From positions 186,001-250,000 of the forward strand of contig CAZBMD010000002.1 in the NCBI GenBank assembly GCA_964493325.1: 64,000 bases of DNA, given 5' to 3'. Both the position numbers and the translations under genes were made by a program. Under the pieces are notes generated by a model. It was not told the DNA's origin. It searched no databases and saw nothing but the letters and a program-made list of their open reading frames with translations. Below, in pieces: positions 17,406-26,403 of this stretch. The DNA is from CAZBMD01 sp964493325. Lineage in GTDB: Bacteria > Babelota > Babeliae > Babelales > RVW-14. The first letter of the stretch is position 1; the number at the start of each line of letters is the position of its first letter.

Positions 17406-18638
17406 CTAGACTAATCGTTTTAGTTCTGTTTGAGGAAAGTAGAAATTTAAAATTTTTCTAAAATTCCAGCCTCGTGATACAAGTTCGCGTGCACCGCATT
17501 GACAGAGCCCAAGGCAATGACCAAAGCCGTGACCAATAATCACAATACGATCATTTTGTTTTTTGATTGAAAATGCAAGACTTTTGATCCGTCCCTTAAG
17601 AGCTGTTTTGATTGTTTTTGCCGTTAGGGTGATATTTTTACGAGAACCAAACAGTCGTACATTGTGAGCGATGCCTGCTTTGTCTGCAGCAACTACTTTG
17701 ACATTAACAAGTTTACCAAAATCTTTGAGTAGACGATCAACATTAGGGTTGTTTTTTAGCGCATTCATAAAACTATTTTCGTGCAAATCTTCTTTCCAAA
17801 GAAATGAACTGTTCTTGCGGCAGAAAGTACATTTGTTGGTTCTACACAGATAGGGTTTTGCCGTATCTTTAAATTTCATAAATCCGGGGATAATTCCTCC
17901 ACATGAGATATCAAACATTGCAAGAGCTGGTTTGCCTTTGTAGGTAAGAATAATATTTTTTGTTTCTTGAACGGCCTGTCGGAGGTGCTTAAATCCGTGA
18001 TGTCCGTTGTAGAGCTGATTGAAATTGGTATTAAGAATGTCATACAAAGGGCTTGATGGTTTTTTGCAACTTATCAAATATTGAGCATAGGAACGAGATG
18101 TAATCGCTTGTATCTTTTGCATTTCGAGAGGCCAATACGGAATGCATTCCGATCGCAGTACCGAATAGATATAGTCTTCAAGGTCAACAGTGTTGATAAT
18201 TAGCACAGCATTACTTTTCTCGTCAATATGAATTGTTAGTTTGCCTTCGTATGAGCGACCATTAAGCTTGAGGCGATTGTGAGGGTTAGAAATCTCAATG
18301 TTACTATTTTTGACTTTGCGATATTTTTCGTCTGGACATTTAAGGTAAATTTTTTTGTCTTTAATTAAGAGCATCAGTTTATCTTTGCCCAAAAAAGCAC
18401 TGATTTTTGAACCGGTAGGGCTTTCTAGAACAAATCCATTGTCTGAATGAATATCTAAATTAACGGTTTCGTCGAGATTATGTTCGTGCAGGAGTACTCG
18501 AATAGTTTTTTCAGAGTTTGTTGGGGCATCGATTGAAGGTTGAGAACCTGCGGCTGTAGTATCTAGTGGGGGTGTAGTAGCCTGTTGCGCGCAGAGTGTA
18601 GATAGGGAGACTGTAAGAAAAATAACGAGATACTTCAT
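17406..18638 (-). CDS. SpoIID/LytB domain protein, exported
   Basis: A 410-residue protein with a signal peptide (about residues 1-17, ending LCAQQ) and a Thr/Pro-rich linker. The SpoIID core follows: VDLEDYIYSVLRSECIPYWP, then MQKIQAITSRSYAQY with the Gln-Ala-x-x-x-Arg-x-Tyr pattern, and a C-terminal IIGHGFGHCLGLCQCGAREL ending in a Phe-Tyr-Phe-Pro motif. SpoIID is a lytic transglycosylase that cuts denuded glycan strands in sporulating bacteria; homologues in non-sporulating species are thought to remodel peptidoglycan. A CxxC-type pair (CTFCRK) lies in the middle. It is followed closely by the YdjM-like gene. There is no sign of sporulation genes, so a cell-wall remodelling role is inferred. 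Confidence 0.85.
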   Translation of the reverse strand: MKYLVIFLTVSLSTLCAQQATTPPLDTTAAGSQPSIDAPTNSEKTIRVLLHEHNLDETVNLDIHSDNGFVLESPTGSKISAFLGKDKLMLLIKDKKIYLKCPDEKYRKVKNSNIEISNPHNRLKLNGRSYEGKLTIHIDEKSNAVLIINTVDLEDYIYSVLRSECIPYWPLEMQKIQAITSRSYAQYLISCKKPSSPLYDILNTNFNQLYNGHHGFKHLRQAVQETKNIILTYKGKPALAMFDISCGGIIPGFMKFKDTAKPYLCRTNKCTFCRKNSSFLWKEDLHENSFMNALKNNPNVDRLLKDFGKLVNVKVVAADKAGIAHNVRLFGSRKNITLTAKTIKTALKGRIKSLAFSIKKQNDRIVIIGHGFGHCLGLCQCGARELVSRGWNFRKILNFYFPQTELKRLV

Positions 18639-18672
18639 AGCAGCAACTTCTTCTTTTTATGGACGGAAATAA

Positions 18673-19233
18673 TTACAAGATATCAGTAATAAGCGGGAAG
18701 TATTCTGCCATAATTTTTGAAAAACCGATAGGCATTTTGATCTTTTTATCAACCCCAGTATTTGCCATGCTGTCAGCATTTTTATTATTTTCACGTAAAA
18801 CATGAGAAAAGGAATGTCGGATACCGATAAGCATAGAATCTATAAAACCTTTTAACAGCTTTAGAGCGTCATTTTTGACTTTATAAATTCCTTTGCACTG
18901 CTTGATCAGAAGTTCGGAGTCAGAAATAATATGGAGCGCGGGAAGAGGAAGATCATGTTCTTTGCAATAGGTATGTACAAAATAAAGGGCAAGAGCAAGA
19001 GCAAGATATTCTGCTTGGTTATTGGTTTTATGACCTAGGTAGATACCTTTTTTAATGATGGCCTCATCTCCTGAGACCACCCAAATTCCGGCACCTGCTG
19101 GTCCAGGATTGCCGCGCGCCGCACCGTCAACATACACCGTCCACGTGGTATGCTTGGGTTCGCGTTTTTCTGGCAAAGCTGAACCTTTTTTTTCTTTTGA
19201 AACCTGAGAATAAATGCTGAGTTGTTTTTCCAT
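18673..19233 (-). CDS. rnhA: Ribonuclease HI family protein
   Basis: A 186-residue protein with about 30 polar N-terminal residues followed by an RNase H fold. The catalytic set is visible: Asp in VYVDGAARGNPGPAG, Glu in TNNQAEYLAL, Asp in ISDSELLIKQ, and the late Asp in NKNADSMAN. The spacing and the GNPGPAGAG motif match the RNase HI subgroup of archaeal/Bacillus type rather than E. coli RnhA. It degrades the RNA strand of RNA-DNA hybrids. It lies five bases downstream of the zinc-ribbon coiled-coil gene; this pairing of zinc-ribbon (DUF164) protein and RNase HI occurs in other bacteria and suggests joint transcription. Confidence 0.9.
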   Translation of the reverse strand: MEKQLSIYSQVSKEKKGSALPEKREPKHTTWTVYVDGAARGNPGPAGAGIWVVSGDEAIIKKGIYLGHKTNNQAEYLALALALYFVHTYCKEHDLPLPALHIISDSELLIKQCKGIYKVKNDALKLLKGFIDSMLIGIRHSFSHVLRENNKNADSMANTGVDKKIKMPIGFSKIMAEYFPLITDIL

Positions 19234-19238
19234 AGCGT

Positions 19239-19976
19239 TTAAAAAGTAGCTACTTGGTCCTTATTTATTGTTTCGGCATCATAGTACATAAACCGATAGC
19301 AGTTACGACAAGGTAAAATACCTTGGGTTTTTAGGCGTGTTAGATCTTGCCGTAAGATGGTATAAAAGCAGGCAGTACAGCTGGACTCTCCTGCAGGCAC
19401 AATTGGATCCTCAACGCGGTTACGCATCTGATCGTAGCGGTGCATCCATTCTTTAGGAATGAGAGCTGCAGCTTCAAGGCGTTCAGCCTTAAGCTCTTCG
19501 ATTGTTTTTAGATCTGCATCAATAGCATGTTGTTGGTTAATAATAGATGTGTCGAGCGCTGCTATCCTACTATCTTGAGCTTCGAGAGCTTCGTTATAAG
19601 ATTTTTGAGCTGCTTCAACAGCAAACCAGCTGGAGACAAGTTCGTCATCAAGCTTTGTTCGCTTTAGCGTGAGAATACTCAGTTCGCGTTCTAACGCTTT
19701 GTATTCTTTTTGACCATGAACGTTGTCCAATAGTCCTTGTTTGTGATCCTCAAGAGCTTTGAGCTCAGTTGCTTGCAGTTGCAAGAGATCGGCATGCTTT
19801 TTGCAAGAGGTTACGTTATTTTTAAGATCTAGAAGTGTACCATCCAATAGGACTCTTTGTTTGAGAAGGAGAGCGATATCTTCTTTTCTGGATGCAACGT
19901 CTGTTGCTAGGGATGTGATTTTTTTATCGCATTCAACAAGATGCTTTAATCTTTGCCACAGGGCTTTGTTCGTCAT
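19239..19976 (-). CDS. C4-type zinc-ribbon coiled-coil protein (CdsZ/DUF164-like)
   Basis: A 245-residue cytoplasmic protein. Residues about 10-180 form a long heptad-rich helical hairpin with many Leu, Lys and Glu residues. The C-terminus carries a zinc ribbon with two Cys pairs: CTAC and, about 20 residues later, CRNC. This layout matches the family once called DUF164 and studied in Chlamydia and Helicobacter as a regulator or nucleic-acid binder. Molecular function is not established. It is the first gene of a two-gene unit with the RNase HI gene and lies just downstream of a tRNA gene on the same strand, by 50 bases. Confidence 0.85.
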   Translation of the reverse strand: MTNKALWQRLKHLVECDKKITSLATDVASRKEDIALLLKQRVLLDGTLLDLKNNVTSCKKHADLLQLQATELKALEDHKQGLLDNVHGQKEYKALERELSILTLKRTKLDDELVSSWFAVEAAQKSYNEALEAQDSRIAALDTSIINQQHAIDADLKTIEELKAERLEAAALIPKEWMHRYDQMRNRVEDPIVPAGESSCTACFYTILRQDLTRLKTQGILPCRNCYRFMYYDAETINKDQVATF

Positions 19977-20025
19977 GTGCTGACTCCCCGTTTATGATAT
20001 TGTTGGACTTGAAATTTTTGGAGAG

Positions 20026-20102
20026 TGGTGGGCCCACCAGGACTTGAACCTGGGACCTTTCGGTTATGAGCCGATTGCTCTAACCAACTGAGCTATGGGC
20101 CC
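20026..20102 (-). tRNA. tRNA with CAU anticodon (Met or Ile2), CCA encoded
   Basis: Read on the minus strand, 77 bases fold as a tRNA. The acceptor GGGCCCA pairs with TGGGCCC, followed by discriminator A and encoded CCA. The D stem is GCTC/GAGC, the anticodon loop CTCATAA, and the T arm CCAGG-TTCAAGT-CCTGG. The outermost anticodon-stem pair is an A-A mismatch. The CAU anticodon could be elongator Met or, after lysidine modification, Ile(AUA). The G1-C72 pair argues against initiator Met. Which of the two it is cannot be decided here. Confidence 0.93.
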
Positions 20103-20240
20103 TCCTCCTTACAAAGCTACAAGTGCTTTATAAGATAACTTCGAATATAATATGGTAAATTCTAGAGCAAGTTTGGCATTTAGTGAAGATTTTTTTGTTT
20201 AAAAATGCTTTTTTTGTTTTTTATTGGTGAAGGAATATTA

Positions 20241-21038
20241 ATGCATAGGTTGTATAGATCGATTCTGGTAGCTATTTTTTTGTTTTATCCTAGCTTGCAA
20301 GCATTAAAGAAAAATCATACGTGCATGGTAAAAAATTGTGTAAGAAATATGGAGCCGTTAAAATCTTTAGAAGATTTTTATAATCACGCTCTCAGGGTGT
20401 GTCATAGCTGCCCATGGTGTCAGGATTGGATTAAGTATGATTCGTTTAATGAGTTGATGAGTCATATGGAGTCTTTTCATCAATCTGTAGATCGGATTAA
20501 TGTGCCGTTTTATAGAGAACCTAATCGTAAAAAACGTCGCAATAATGGAAAGATAAATATTATATATACGTGTACAACGTGTCAGTTTATTAGTGTGCGC
20601 AGGGACGCATCTTGTAAACACCAATGTAGAGGAAAAAATTATCGGAAAAGCGTAAAGGGACGGACCAAGGGAGTAAAGTTTTCTATAGAAGAAGATGAGT
20701 TTTACCAAGAGAGTGACGACGAGGTAGATTGTGAGCAGGCCCTGCCGCCTCAAGCTCATACGTACTTTCTTAGATCTAGAAATTTTATGCAAGCAGATCA
20801 TGTACAGGCCAACGAATTGGCTCTTGTAGGTGATTTTCTGAAAACACCTACTCCGTCGATGCTTAGTGATGTCCTAGAAATAGAAATACAAAGTGATAGT
20901 GACTTTGTTTCAGAGAAAGACGAATTGGAAATTTTTCTGAGTGGTTTTTTTTGTTCCTGTTGTCAGACGCATTTTAATTCGAAGTGTCTTTTTGAATCAC
21001 ATGAGTGCGTTCGATATCTGGGTGATTGGTTCAGTTGA
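20241..21038 (+). CDS. Secreted protein with C2H2-like zinc fingers
   Basis: A 265-residue protein. I start it at the ATG at 20241, with GAAGGA six bases upstream, giving a signal peptide (MHRLYRSILVAIFLFY, end near LQALK); an upstream ATG at 20205 would add twelve hydrophobic residues without a ribosome site. The mature part has a classical-looking finger, CPWC-x14-H-x4-H, at about residues 55-80. A second Cys/His cluster, CTTCQF...CKHQC, is followed by a basic stretch, an acidic middle (EEDEFYQESDDE) and a C-terminal cluster CSCC...HEC. Zinc fingers in an exported bacterial protein suggest a host-targeted factor, but this is inference. No family name was recognised. Confidence 0.65.
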   Translation: MHRLYRSILVAIFLFYPSLQALKKNHTCMVKNCVRNMEPLKSLEDFYNHALRVCHSCPWCQDWIKYDSFNELMSHMESFHQSVDRINVPFYREPNRKKRRNNGKINIIYTCTTCQFISVRRDASCKHQCRGKNYRKSVKGRTKGVKFSIEEDEFYQESDDEVDCEQALPPQAHTYFLRSRNFMQADHVQANELALVGDFLKTPTPSMLSDVLEIEIQSDSDFVSEKDELEIFLSGFFCSCCQTHFNSKCLFESHECVRYLGDWFS

Positions 21039-21108
21039 AGGCTAATACATTATAAAATTATAGCCGTACAGTGTATGTTTTATGAAAAAAGTTTTATGAG
21101 CCAGCAAG

Positions 21109-22122
21109 CTATCTTGCAATTTTTTGCATCAAAAAATCTTTGAGCTTACTTGAATAACCAAACTCATTGTCATACCAAGCAAAAACTTTTCCCATCGGAC
21201 CGATAGTCTGCGTGAGTAGGCTATCAAAAATACAAGAGTGTGAGTTGCCAATAAAGTCTGATGATACCAGCGGTTCGCTAACAAATTCGATGACCGAGAG
21301 CAATTCTTTTCGAGATGCTCGTAAAAACGCAGCATTGATTAATTCAATAGAAATTTGCTTCTCAGTAAGAAAGGTAAAATCAACGAGTGAGACAGTTGGT
21401 ACGGGTACTCGGATAGCGCGGGCTTTTAATTTTCCAGTAAGTTCTGGGTAAATTTTGGTAATAACTTTATCTGCCCCAGTTTTAGTTGGGATGATGTTGA
21501 TTGCAGCTGCTCGAGCTCGCCGTGGATCATGATGTTCAACATCCAAAAGAACTTGGTCATTGGTATAGGCATGCGTGGTGGTCATCAATCCACTAACAAT
21601 GCAAAATTCCTGATGAATAACTTTAACGAGCGGTGCAAAGCAATTGGTGGTGCAGCTTCCCATCGAAACAATGTGGTGCTGGTCAGCTGAATACTGCTCA
21701 TCATTAACACCGGGAATAATAGTAATATCTTCATCGGTTGCTGGTGCCGTGATGACAACTTTTTTACAACCCGCATCGCGATGTAAGGAGGCAGTTTCTC
21801 GTGTTGTGAAATGTCCTGAGGCTTCAACAACCCAATCAATAGCCAGATCTTTCCACGGTAAACTTTTGGGATCTTTTTCGGTCAAAATTTTGATTGACTT
21901 GCCATTGATAAAAAGCGCACCATCACGAAACTCAATAGAGCCCGGGAAGGTGCGCATAATTGAATCGTATTTGAATAAATGAGCCACCATGTCTGGAGCG
22001 CTAGGTCCAATGTTAATCGCAATAACATCAAGTTGTTTTGATGCTTGATCATCAAGGAGAACAGCACGAAGAAACGAACGACCAATGCGGCCAAAGCCGT
22101 TGATGGCGATGCGGAGGCTCAT
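21109..22122 (-). CDS. gap: Glyceraldehyde-3-phosphate dehydrogenase, type I
   Basis: A 337-residue glycolytic enzyme converting glyceraldehyde-3-phosphate, NAD and phosphate to 1,3-bisphosphoglycerate. The N-terminal Rossmann motif INGFGRIGRSFLRA, the catalytic cysteine in SMGSCTTNCFAPL and RARAAAINIIPTKTGA are canonical, as is the C-terminal WYDNEFGYSSKL. Length matches the family (about 335). AAGGAATT lies before the start. It begins nine bases after hflX on the same strand, so both are probably in one transcript. It shows that at least the lower part of glycolysis is encoded. Confidence 0.97.
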   Translation of the reverse strand: MSLRIAINGFGRIGRSFLRAVLLDDQASKQLDVIAINIGPSAPDMVAHLFKYDSIMRTFPGSIEFRDGALFINGKSIKILTEKDPKSLPWKDLAIDWVVEASGHFTTRETASLHRDAGCKKVVITAPATDEDITIIPGVNDEQYSADQHHIVSMGSCTTNCFAPLVKVIHQEFCIVSGLMTTTHAYTNDQVLLDVEHHDPRRARAAAINIIPTKTGADKVITKIYPELTGKLKARAIRVPVPTVSLVDFTFLTEKQISIELINAAFLRASRKELLSVIEFVSEPLVSSDFIGNSHSCIFDSLLTQTIGPMGKVFAWYDNEFGYSSKLKDFLMQKIAR

Positions 22123-22131
22123 GATAATTCC

Positions 22132-23247
22132 TTACTCAAATTTATATGTGCCAAGCCAGGTTACAAGTGGTTTTATGCCATCTTTGGATAACGTATCAAT
22201 GACCACGTGTGGATCAAAACCTTCAAGCTCTTTGGCAAGATTTTCTCGTCGCTCAGGTGTGAGTGTGTCCTGTTTGTTGAATACGTACAGCATAGGCTTG
22301 TTTATCTTTAGTTCGTCAAGGGTTTCTTGAACAACGCGAATCTGATCTTTCCAGGCAGGGTTGCCAATATCGATTACGTGAACAAGAAGGTGAGCGTATT
22401 GGAGTTCATCAAGTGTCGATTTAAATGCCTGAATGAGTGAATGGGGAAGTTCACTAATAAATCCAACGGTGTCAGAAATGAGTGCTTTTTTCTTGCCATC
22501 AATAAAAAGTTCGCGTGTGGTGGTATCAAGGGTTGCAAAGAGTTTATTTTCAGCAAGCACATCTCCCTTGGCCATTCTGTTCAGCAGGCTTGATTTACCC
22601 GAGTTAGTGTAACCGATGATACAAATAAGAGGGGTTTTACTAGTAAGTCGTTGTTTGCGTTGAACATCTCGAGTACGACTAAGGGTTGCCATCTGTTTTT
22701 TTGCTTGTCGCGTTTGCTCTTCAAAAATTCGTTTAAGTTCTTCTTTAGCTGTTTCACCAGGACCTGTTGTTCCCAGATAGCCAGCTTGCTGAGCAAAATC
22801 TTTACCTTTACCCATAATGCGCGTTTTGAGATAATTGAGCTCTGCGATTCTGACCTGAATTTTACCTTCACTGGTTGTCGCTGATTTGCTAAAAATATTC
22901 AAAATCAATTGTTCACGGTCGAATACGCGGCAGCCAAGAGCATCTTCTAGATTTCGTTCTTGTAACGGAGAAAGGAGTGCTGAGAATAAAACTTCTTCGA
23001 TATCGTGTTTTACACAAAGCTCTCTTAGTTCTTCCATTTTTCCTTTGGTAAGAAATGTATTGTTATCAACACTGCGTAGTTTGGTGAAAAATTTTTCGTC
23101 ATAAGGCATGCCAAGTGTTTCAACCAGGTTTATAAATTCTTGGTAGTAGTACTCAGGGCAGCTCATACGGTTGTAGGGTGTAAAAACGCCAACAATGAGT
23201 GTGCGAGGATGAATAACATCGGTGGAGGTTGCTATTTTTGTTGCCAT
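22132..23247 (-). CDS. hflX: Ribosome-associated GTPase HflX
   Basis: A 371-residue GTPase that binds the 50S subunit and rescues or splits stalled ribosomes under stress. The N-terminal HflX domain has the typical RTLIVGVFTPYNR opening and VFDREQLILNIF. A linker with GKGKDFAQQAGYLGTTGPGE precedes the G domain: G1 GYTNSGKSSLL near residue 214, G2 LDTTTRELF, G3 DTVGFISELP and G4 NKQD. Length and order are canonical, although the C-terminal domain is short. It sits directly upstream of gap. Confidence 0.95.
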   Translation of the reverse strand: MATKIATSTDVIHPRTLIVGVFTPYNRMSCPEYYYQEFINLVETLGMPYDEKFFTKLRSVDNNTFLTKGKMEELRELCVKHDIEEVLFSALLSPLQERNLEDALGCRVFDREQLILNIFSKSATTSEGKIQVRIAELNYLKTRIMGKGKDFAQQAGYLGTTGPGETAKEELKRIFEEQTRQAKKQMATLSRTRDVQRKQRLTSKTPLICIIGYTNSGKSSLLNRMAKGDVLAENKLFATLDTTTRELFIDGKKKALISDTVGFISELPHSLIQAFKSTLDELQYAHLLVHVIDIGNPAWKDQIRVVQETLDELKINKPMLYVFNKQDTLTPERRENLAKELEGFDPHVVIDTLSKDGIKPLVTWLGTYKFE

Positions 23248-23278
23248 GAAAAGTCCTTACATGTAATGAGTGGGATTG

Positions 23279-23809
23279 TTATCCCAGTATTTTTATAATG
23301 GCTTGTGCAAAATCATTTGCAAATTGAGGGCCTTGTCCTGTAATAATTTTTTCTTGTTCAAGAACGACGCAGCCGTCTTGCACAAAGGTGACTTGATGCT
23401 GTACTAAAATTGCTTTTGCCTCATCAGTGGGGTATACCGTTGCGCATTTGTTTTTCAAAATTCCTGCTTGTACAGCAGCGATGCATGCGTAACAAATGGT
23501 TGCTACCAATTTGCCATGATCATGAAAAAAACGAATAGTCTTCTTGATTAGTTCATTGTCCCATAGATAAGTAGTTGACCCTGGACCGCCAGTAATGACT
23601 AGTGAATCGTAAGAAGCAAAATCCTGCTCGGTCATTTCTATCAGAAGTTTGTTGGGAGTAAAAGTTGCTCCTTGGTGGCCAATTGCATTTCCTGGTTGTA
23701 GTCCTGCAACATCAACTGTGTGTCCTGCTGCGGTTAGCTGTTGATAAGGTTTATTAAATTCGCGTTCTTGGTAGTCTTTGGGCATAAGAATAAAAAGTAC
23801 TTTTTTCAC
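23279..23809 (-). CDS. DJ-1/PfpI family protein
   Basis: A 176-residue cytoplasmic protein of the DJ-1/PfpI superfamily. It begins MKKVLFILMPKDYQEREF, with the Glu found near the active cysteine in this family. It has SLVITGGPGS and the nucleophile-elbow segment LVATICYACIAAVQAGIL, in which the first Cys matches the conserved DJ-1 cysteine; the usual His after it is Tyr. Members include protein/nucleotide deglycases, chaperones and proteases, so the exact role is open. It lies about 31 bases upstream of hflX on the same strand and may start that operon. Confidence 0.85.
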   Translation of the reverse strand: MKKVLFILMPKDYQEREFNKPYQQLTAAGHTVDVAGLQPGNAIGHQGATFTPNKLLIEMTEQDFASYDSLVITGGPGSTTYLWDNELIKKTIRFFHDHGKLVATICYACIAAVQAGILKNKCATVYPTDEAKAILVQHQVTFVQDGCVVLEQEKIITGQGPQFANDFAQAIIKILG

Positions 23810-23878
23810 AGCAATCTCCTAGAAAATGCATTAATCAATGCCATCAGTATATGATTTTCGTGAAAAAAAAGAAGAGTG

Positions 23879-24538
23879 CTACCAAGGCCGCTTGAGCTTC
23901 AAAATATATCTGGTTGGTTCACCATGTTCGTAGTAAAATCCAGTATCTTTCAATCCATATTTTTTTAGTGCATTATAACTTCGTTTATTCCAGAGCCTTA
24001 CATGAGCGATATAATCAGGGGCATTGGTGAGCGCAAAATAGGTCTTTGAGATTAGATCCAATGCTTCTTGAAAGCGTCCCTTACCCCAATATTTTTCATT
24101 AATCCAGCATCCTAGTTGGCCAGGGTCCCGATCATTTTTTTCACGAATTTCAAGAGCGCCAATGAGTTTGTTTTCAGCATTATCAAAGATGCAATAGAGC
24201 AGCATTCTGCGTTCTTGATGAGCTTTCATCTCGGCACGGAGCTGGCTTACGGTAAAATCAAGTGAGATTTCTTCTGGGTATTCAAGGTTGCGTCGTACGT
24301 CAAGAGAGAACATGTTGTGATAATCGACAAAATACGATTCCTTCATGGTGCGTAGCGTGATAATGGACCCTTTGATTTCTTCTGGGACCTGTGTGAGTCG
24401 AGGGTGGCTTACAAAAAAAGTGGTAAGGTTTTGAGAAAAATAGACCAGCGGTATACAGCTAGCAAGGCATCCAAGCACCAGAAAGATAGCAAGCTTTTTT
24501 TTATTAAGGTTTTTTATATTTTTAAAAAAAGCTGTCAT
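23879..24538 (-). CDS. Membrane-anchored GNAT N-acetyltransferase
   Basis: A 219-residue protein. Residues about 14-38 form a hydrophobic helix after a Lys/Asn-rich start, and a GNAT domain of the RimJ/RimL type follows. Its features are ITLRTMKESYFVDYHNMF, a central beta-strand pair with LIGALEIREKN, the acetyl-CoA loop region GCWINEKYWGKGRFQEAL, and the late VRLWNKRSYNALKKYGL motif where such enzymes carry N-x-x-S. Acceptor substrate is unknown. The N-terminal anchor is unusual for this family and would place the domain either at the inner membrane surface or in the periplasm, where acetyl-CoA is absent. A cytoplasmic orientation is more likely. Confidence 0.8.
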   Translation of the reverse strand: MTAFFKNIKNLNKKKLAIFLVLGCLASCIPLVYFSQNLTTFFVSHPRLTQVPEEIKGSIITLRTMKESYFVDYHNMFSLDVRRNLEYPEEISLDFTVSQLRAEMKAHQERRMLLYCIFDNAENKLIGALEIREKNDRDPGQLGCWINEKYWGKGRFQEALDLISKTYFALTNAPDYIAHVRLWNKRSYNALKKYGLKDTGFYYEHGEPTRYILKLKRPW

Positions 24539-24664
24539 ATGCTCTGTATCTCCGTAAAAATCGTTAATCTATGTTTATCTGCAGTTCGTTGGAATAAAGA
24601 TCATTGTGTTGATTTTAACAAAGAGCTCTGCGCATTGTCGATTGTTTAATTTTCAGATGGGTTA

Positions 24665-26194
24665 TTATAGCGGAATGTTGCCGGATTTCTTTTTGGGAAG
24701 GTGTTCTACTTTGTTATGAGTGAATGCCAGTGCCTTTATTAAATGCTCTCGTGTTTGAGCTGGTTCAATGATTGCATCAATATATCCATACTCAGCAGCG
24801 GTAAATGGATTTAAGATTTCTTGCGTATAATCAGCTTCAAGCTTTTGTTGCTTGGTATATCTTTCTTCTTCAGGGAGTGTTTGCAGCATCTTGCCATGTA
24901 AAATTGAAACGGCGGCTTGAGCTCCAAGGACAGCAATCTGCGCTTGTGGCCATGCAAAATTAAAATCAGCACCAAGTCCTTTGCTTCCCATGACGATGTA
25001 CGCCCCTCCGTAAGCTTTTCGCAGGATAAGTGTAATCTTGGGGACTGTTGCATGAGCGTAGGCATATAAAAGTTTTGCACCGTGTCTGATGATGCCATCA
25101 TGTTCCTGATCAATGCCGGGCAAGAATCCGGGAACGTCGACAAGCGAGATAATCGGGATTCCAAAATTGTCACACATGGAGATAAAACGTGCGGCTTTGC
25201 ATGATGCATCAATGTCTATAGTGCCAGCTTTACTGCTTGGTTGATTTGCAATGATGCCAACAGTTTGACCATTTAATCGCGAAAATCCGATAATAATATT
25301 GGTTGCAAAGTTGGGCTGAAGTTCAAAAAAGCTATTCGCATCAAAAAGAGCATCAATAACTTGTTTCATATCATATGCTTGATTGATATTTATAGGCACC
25401 AAGCTTTCAATGGCGTGTTGTCGTGGAGATATTGGTTGGCTGTGATTGCTTTTGCTTAGGTAATTGTTTGGAAGGTATGACAAGAGTTGTTTAACTTTTG
25501 CAAAGCAATCATTTTCTGTTGAAGTAACAACATGCGCTACTCCCGATTGAGTAGCGTGAACACCCGTCCCGCCCAGTTCTTCTTTCGTAATTGTTTGGTG
25601 AAGTACTTGTTGAATTACTTGCGGGCCGGTTATGAACATCTGACTGATGTTTTCCGTCATGAAAATAAAATCAGTAAGAGCTGGTGAGTAGACGGCACCG
25701 CCAGCGCATGGGCCAAGAATGAGCGAAATTTGTGGAACTACACCTGAATAGCGAGCATTTCGCATAAAAATTTGTCCGTAGCCAGCAAGAGCATGGATTC
25801 CTTCATCAATGCGTGCTCCGCCCGAATCAAGAATGCCAATAATGGGGCAACCAATTTTGACAGCAAGGTCCATAATTTTACAAATTTTTTCAGCATGCCG
25901 CTTACCCAGCGATCCGCCCTTGATGGTAAAATCTTGTGAAAAAATAGCAACACGTCGTCCATCAATCGTACCAAAACCGGTTACAACGCCGTCGGTATAT
26001 TCTTTGGATGGTAAAAGAGACGATGTTGCTAGCTGATCAATTTCCTGAAAGCTTTCAAGGTCAAGCAAACTATCAAGACGCTCACGAGCGGTTTTTTTTC
26101 CGGCAGCAGTTTGACGTGCAAGGCTTGCAGGGCTTCCTCCGCGTAATGCTGTTTTAGAAAAAGATCTCCACTTTTCGATCGCCGAAAAATTCAT
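24665..26194 (-). CDS. pccB: Acyl-CoA carboxylase carboxyltransferase, beta subunit
   Basis: A 509-residue protein of the propionyl/acetyl-CoA carboxylase beta and methylmalonyl-CoA decarboxylase alpha family, which moves CO2 between carboxybiotin and acyl-CoA. Two crotonase-like halves are visible. The first has the oxyanion-hole segment GILDSGGARIDEG and LGPCAGGAVYSPA; the second has VPGFLPGIDQEHDGIIRHGAKLL and KAYGGAYIVMGSK. Length is normal. No biotin carboxylase or biotin carrier gene is adjacent, so the partner subunits are elsewhere. It may supply malonyl-CoA for the fatty acid genes at 40.9-47.7 kb, or act in a decarboxylase complex. Gene symbol is by family only. Confidence 0.85.
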   Translation of the reverse strand: MNFSAIEKWRSFSKTALRGGSPASLARQTAAGKKTARERLDSLLDLESFQEIDQLATSSLLPSKEYTDGVVTGFGTIDGRRVAIFSQDFTIKGGSLGKRHAEKICKIMDLAVKIGCPIIGILDSGGARIDEGIHALAGYGQIFMRNARYSGVVPQISLILGPCAGGAVYSPALTDFIFMTENISQMFITGPQVIQQVLHQTITKEELGGTGVHATQSGVAHVVTSTENDCFAKVKQLLSYLPNNYLSKSNHSQPISPRQHAIESLVPININQAYDMKQVIDALFDANSFFELQPNFATNIIIGFSRLNGQTVGIIANQPSSKAGTIDIDASCKAARFISMCDNFGIPIISLVDVPGFLPGIDQEHDGIIRHGAKLLYAYAHATVPKITLILRKAYGGAYIVMGSKGLGADFNFAWPQAQIAVLGAQAAVSILHGKMLQTLPEEERYTKQQKLEADYTQEILNPFTAAEYGYIDAIIEPAQTREHLIKALAFTHNKVEHLPKKKSGNIPL

Positions 26195-26403
26195 GGTGAG
26201 TTGCTCTTATGGTTGGTAAAATTTTTTTACTATGAAATTAAAGCAAAATATAGTTGGCTCAAAATTTGTTCTAGCCTATTTATTTACTTATTTGCACAGG
26301 AGTATAACATTAATGTAGGGTCATTTCAAACTGAAGAGTCGACGCGTTTGTGCCCTTGGCACCAGCGAAAGCAGTGGGGGAAACCACAAAAAAAGGATGA
26401 ATG

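Noticed and set aside
20026..20102. Initiator tRNA-Met
   Set aside because: The first acceptor pair is a proper G-C; bacterial initiator tRNA has a mismatch there.
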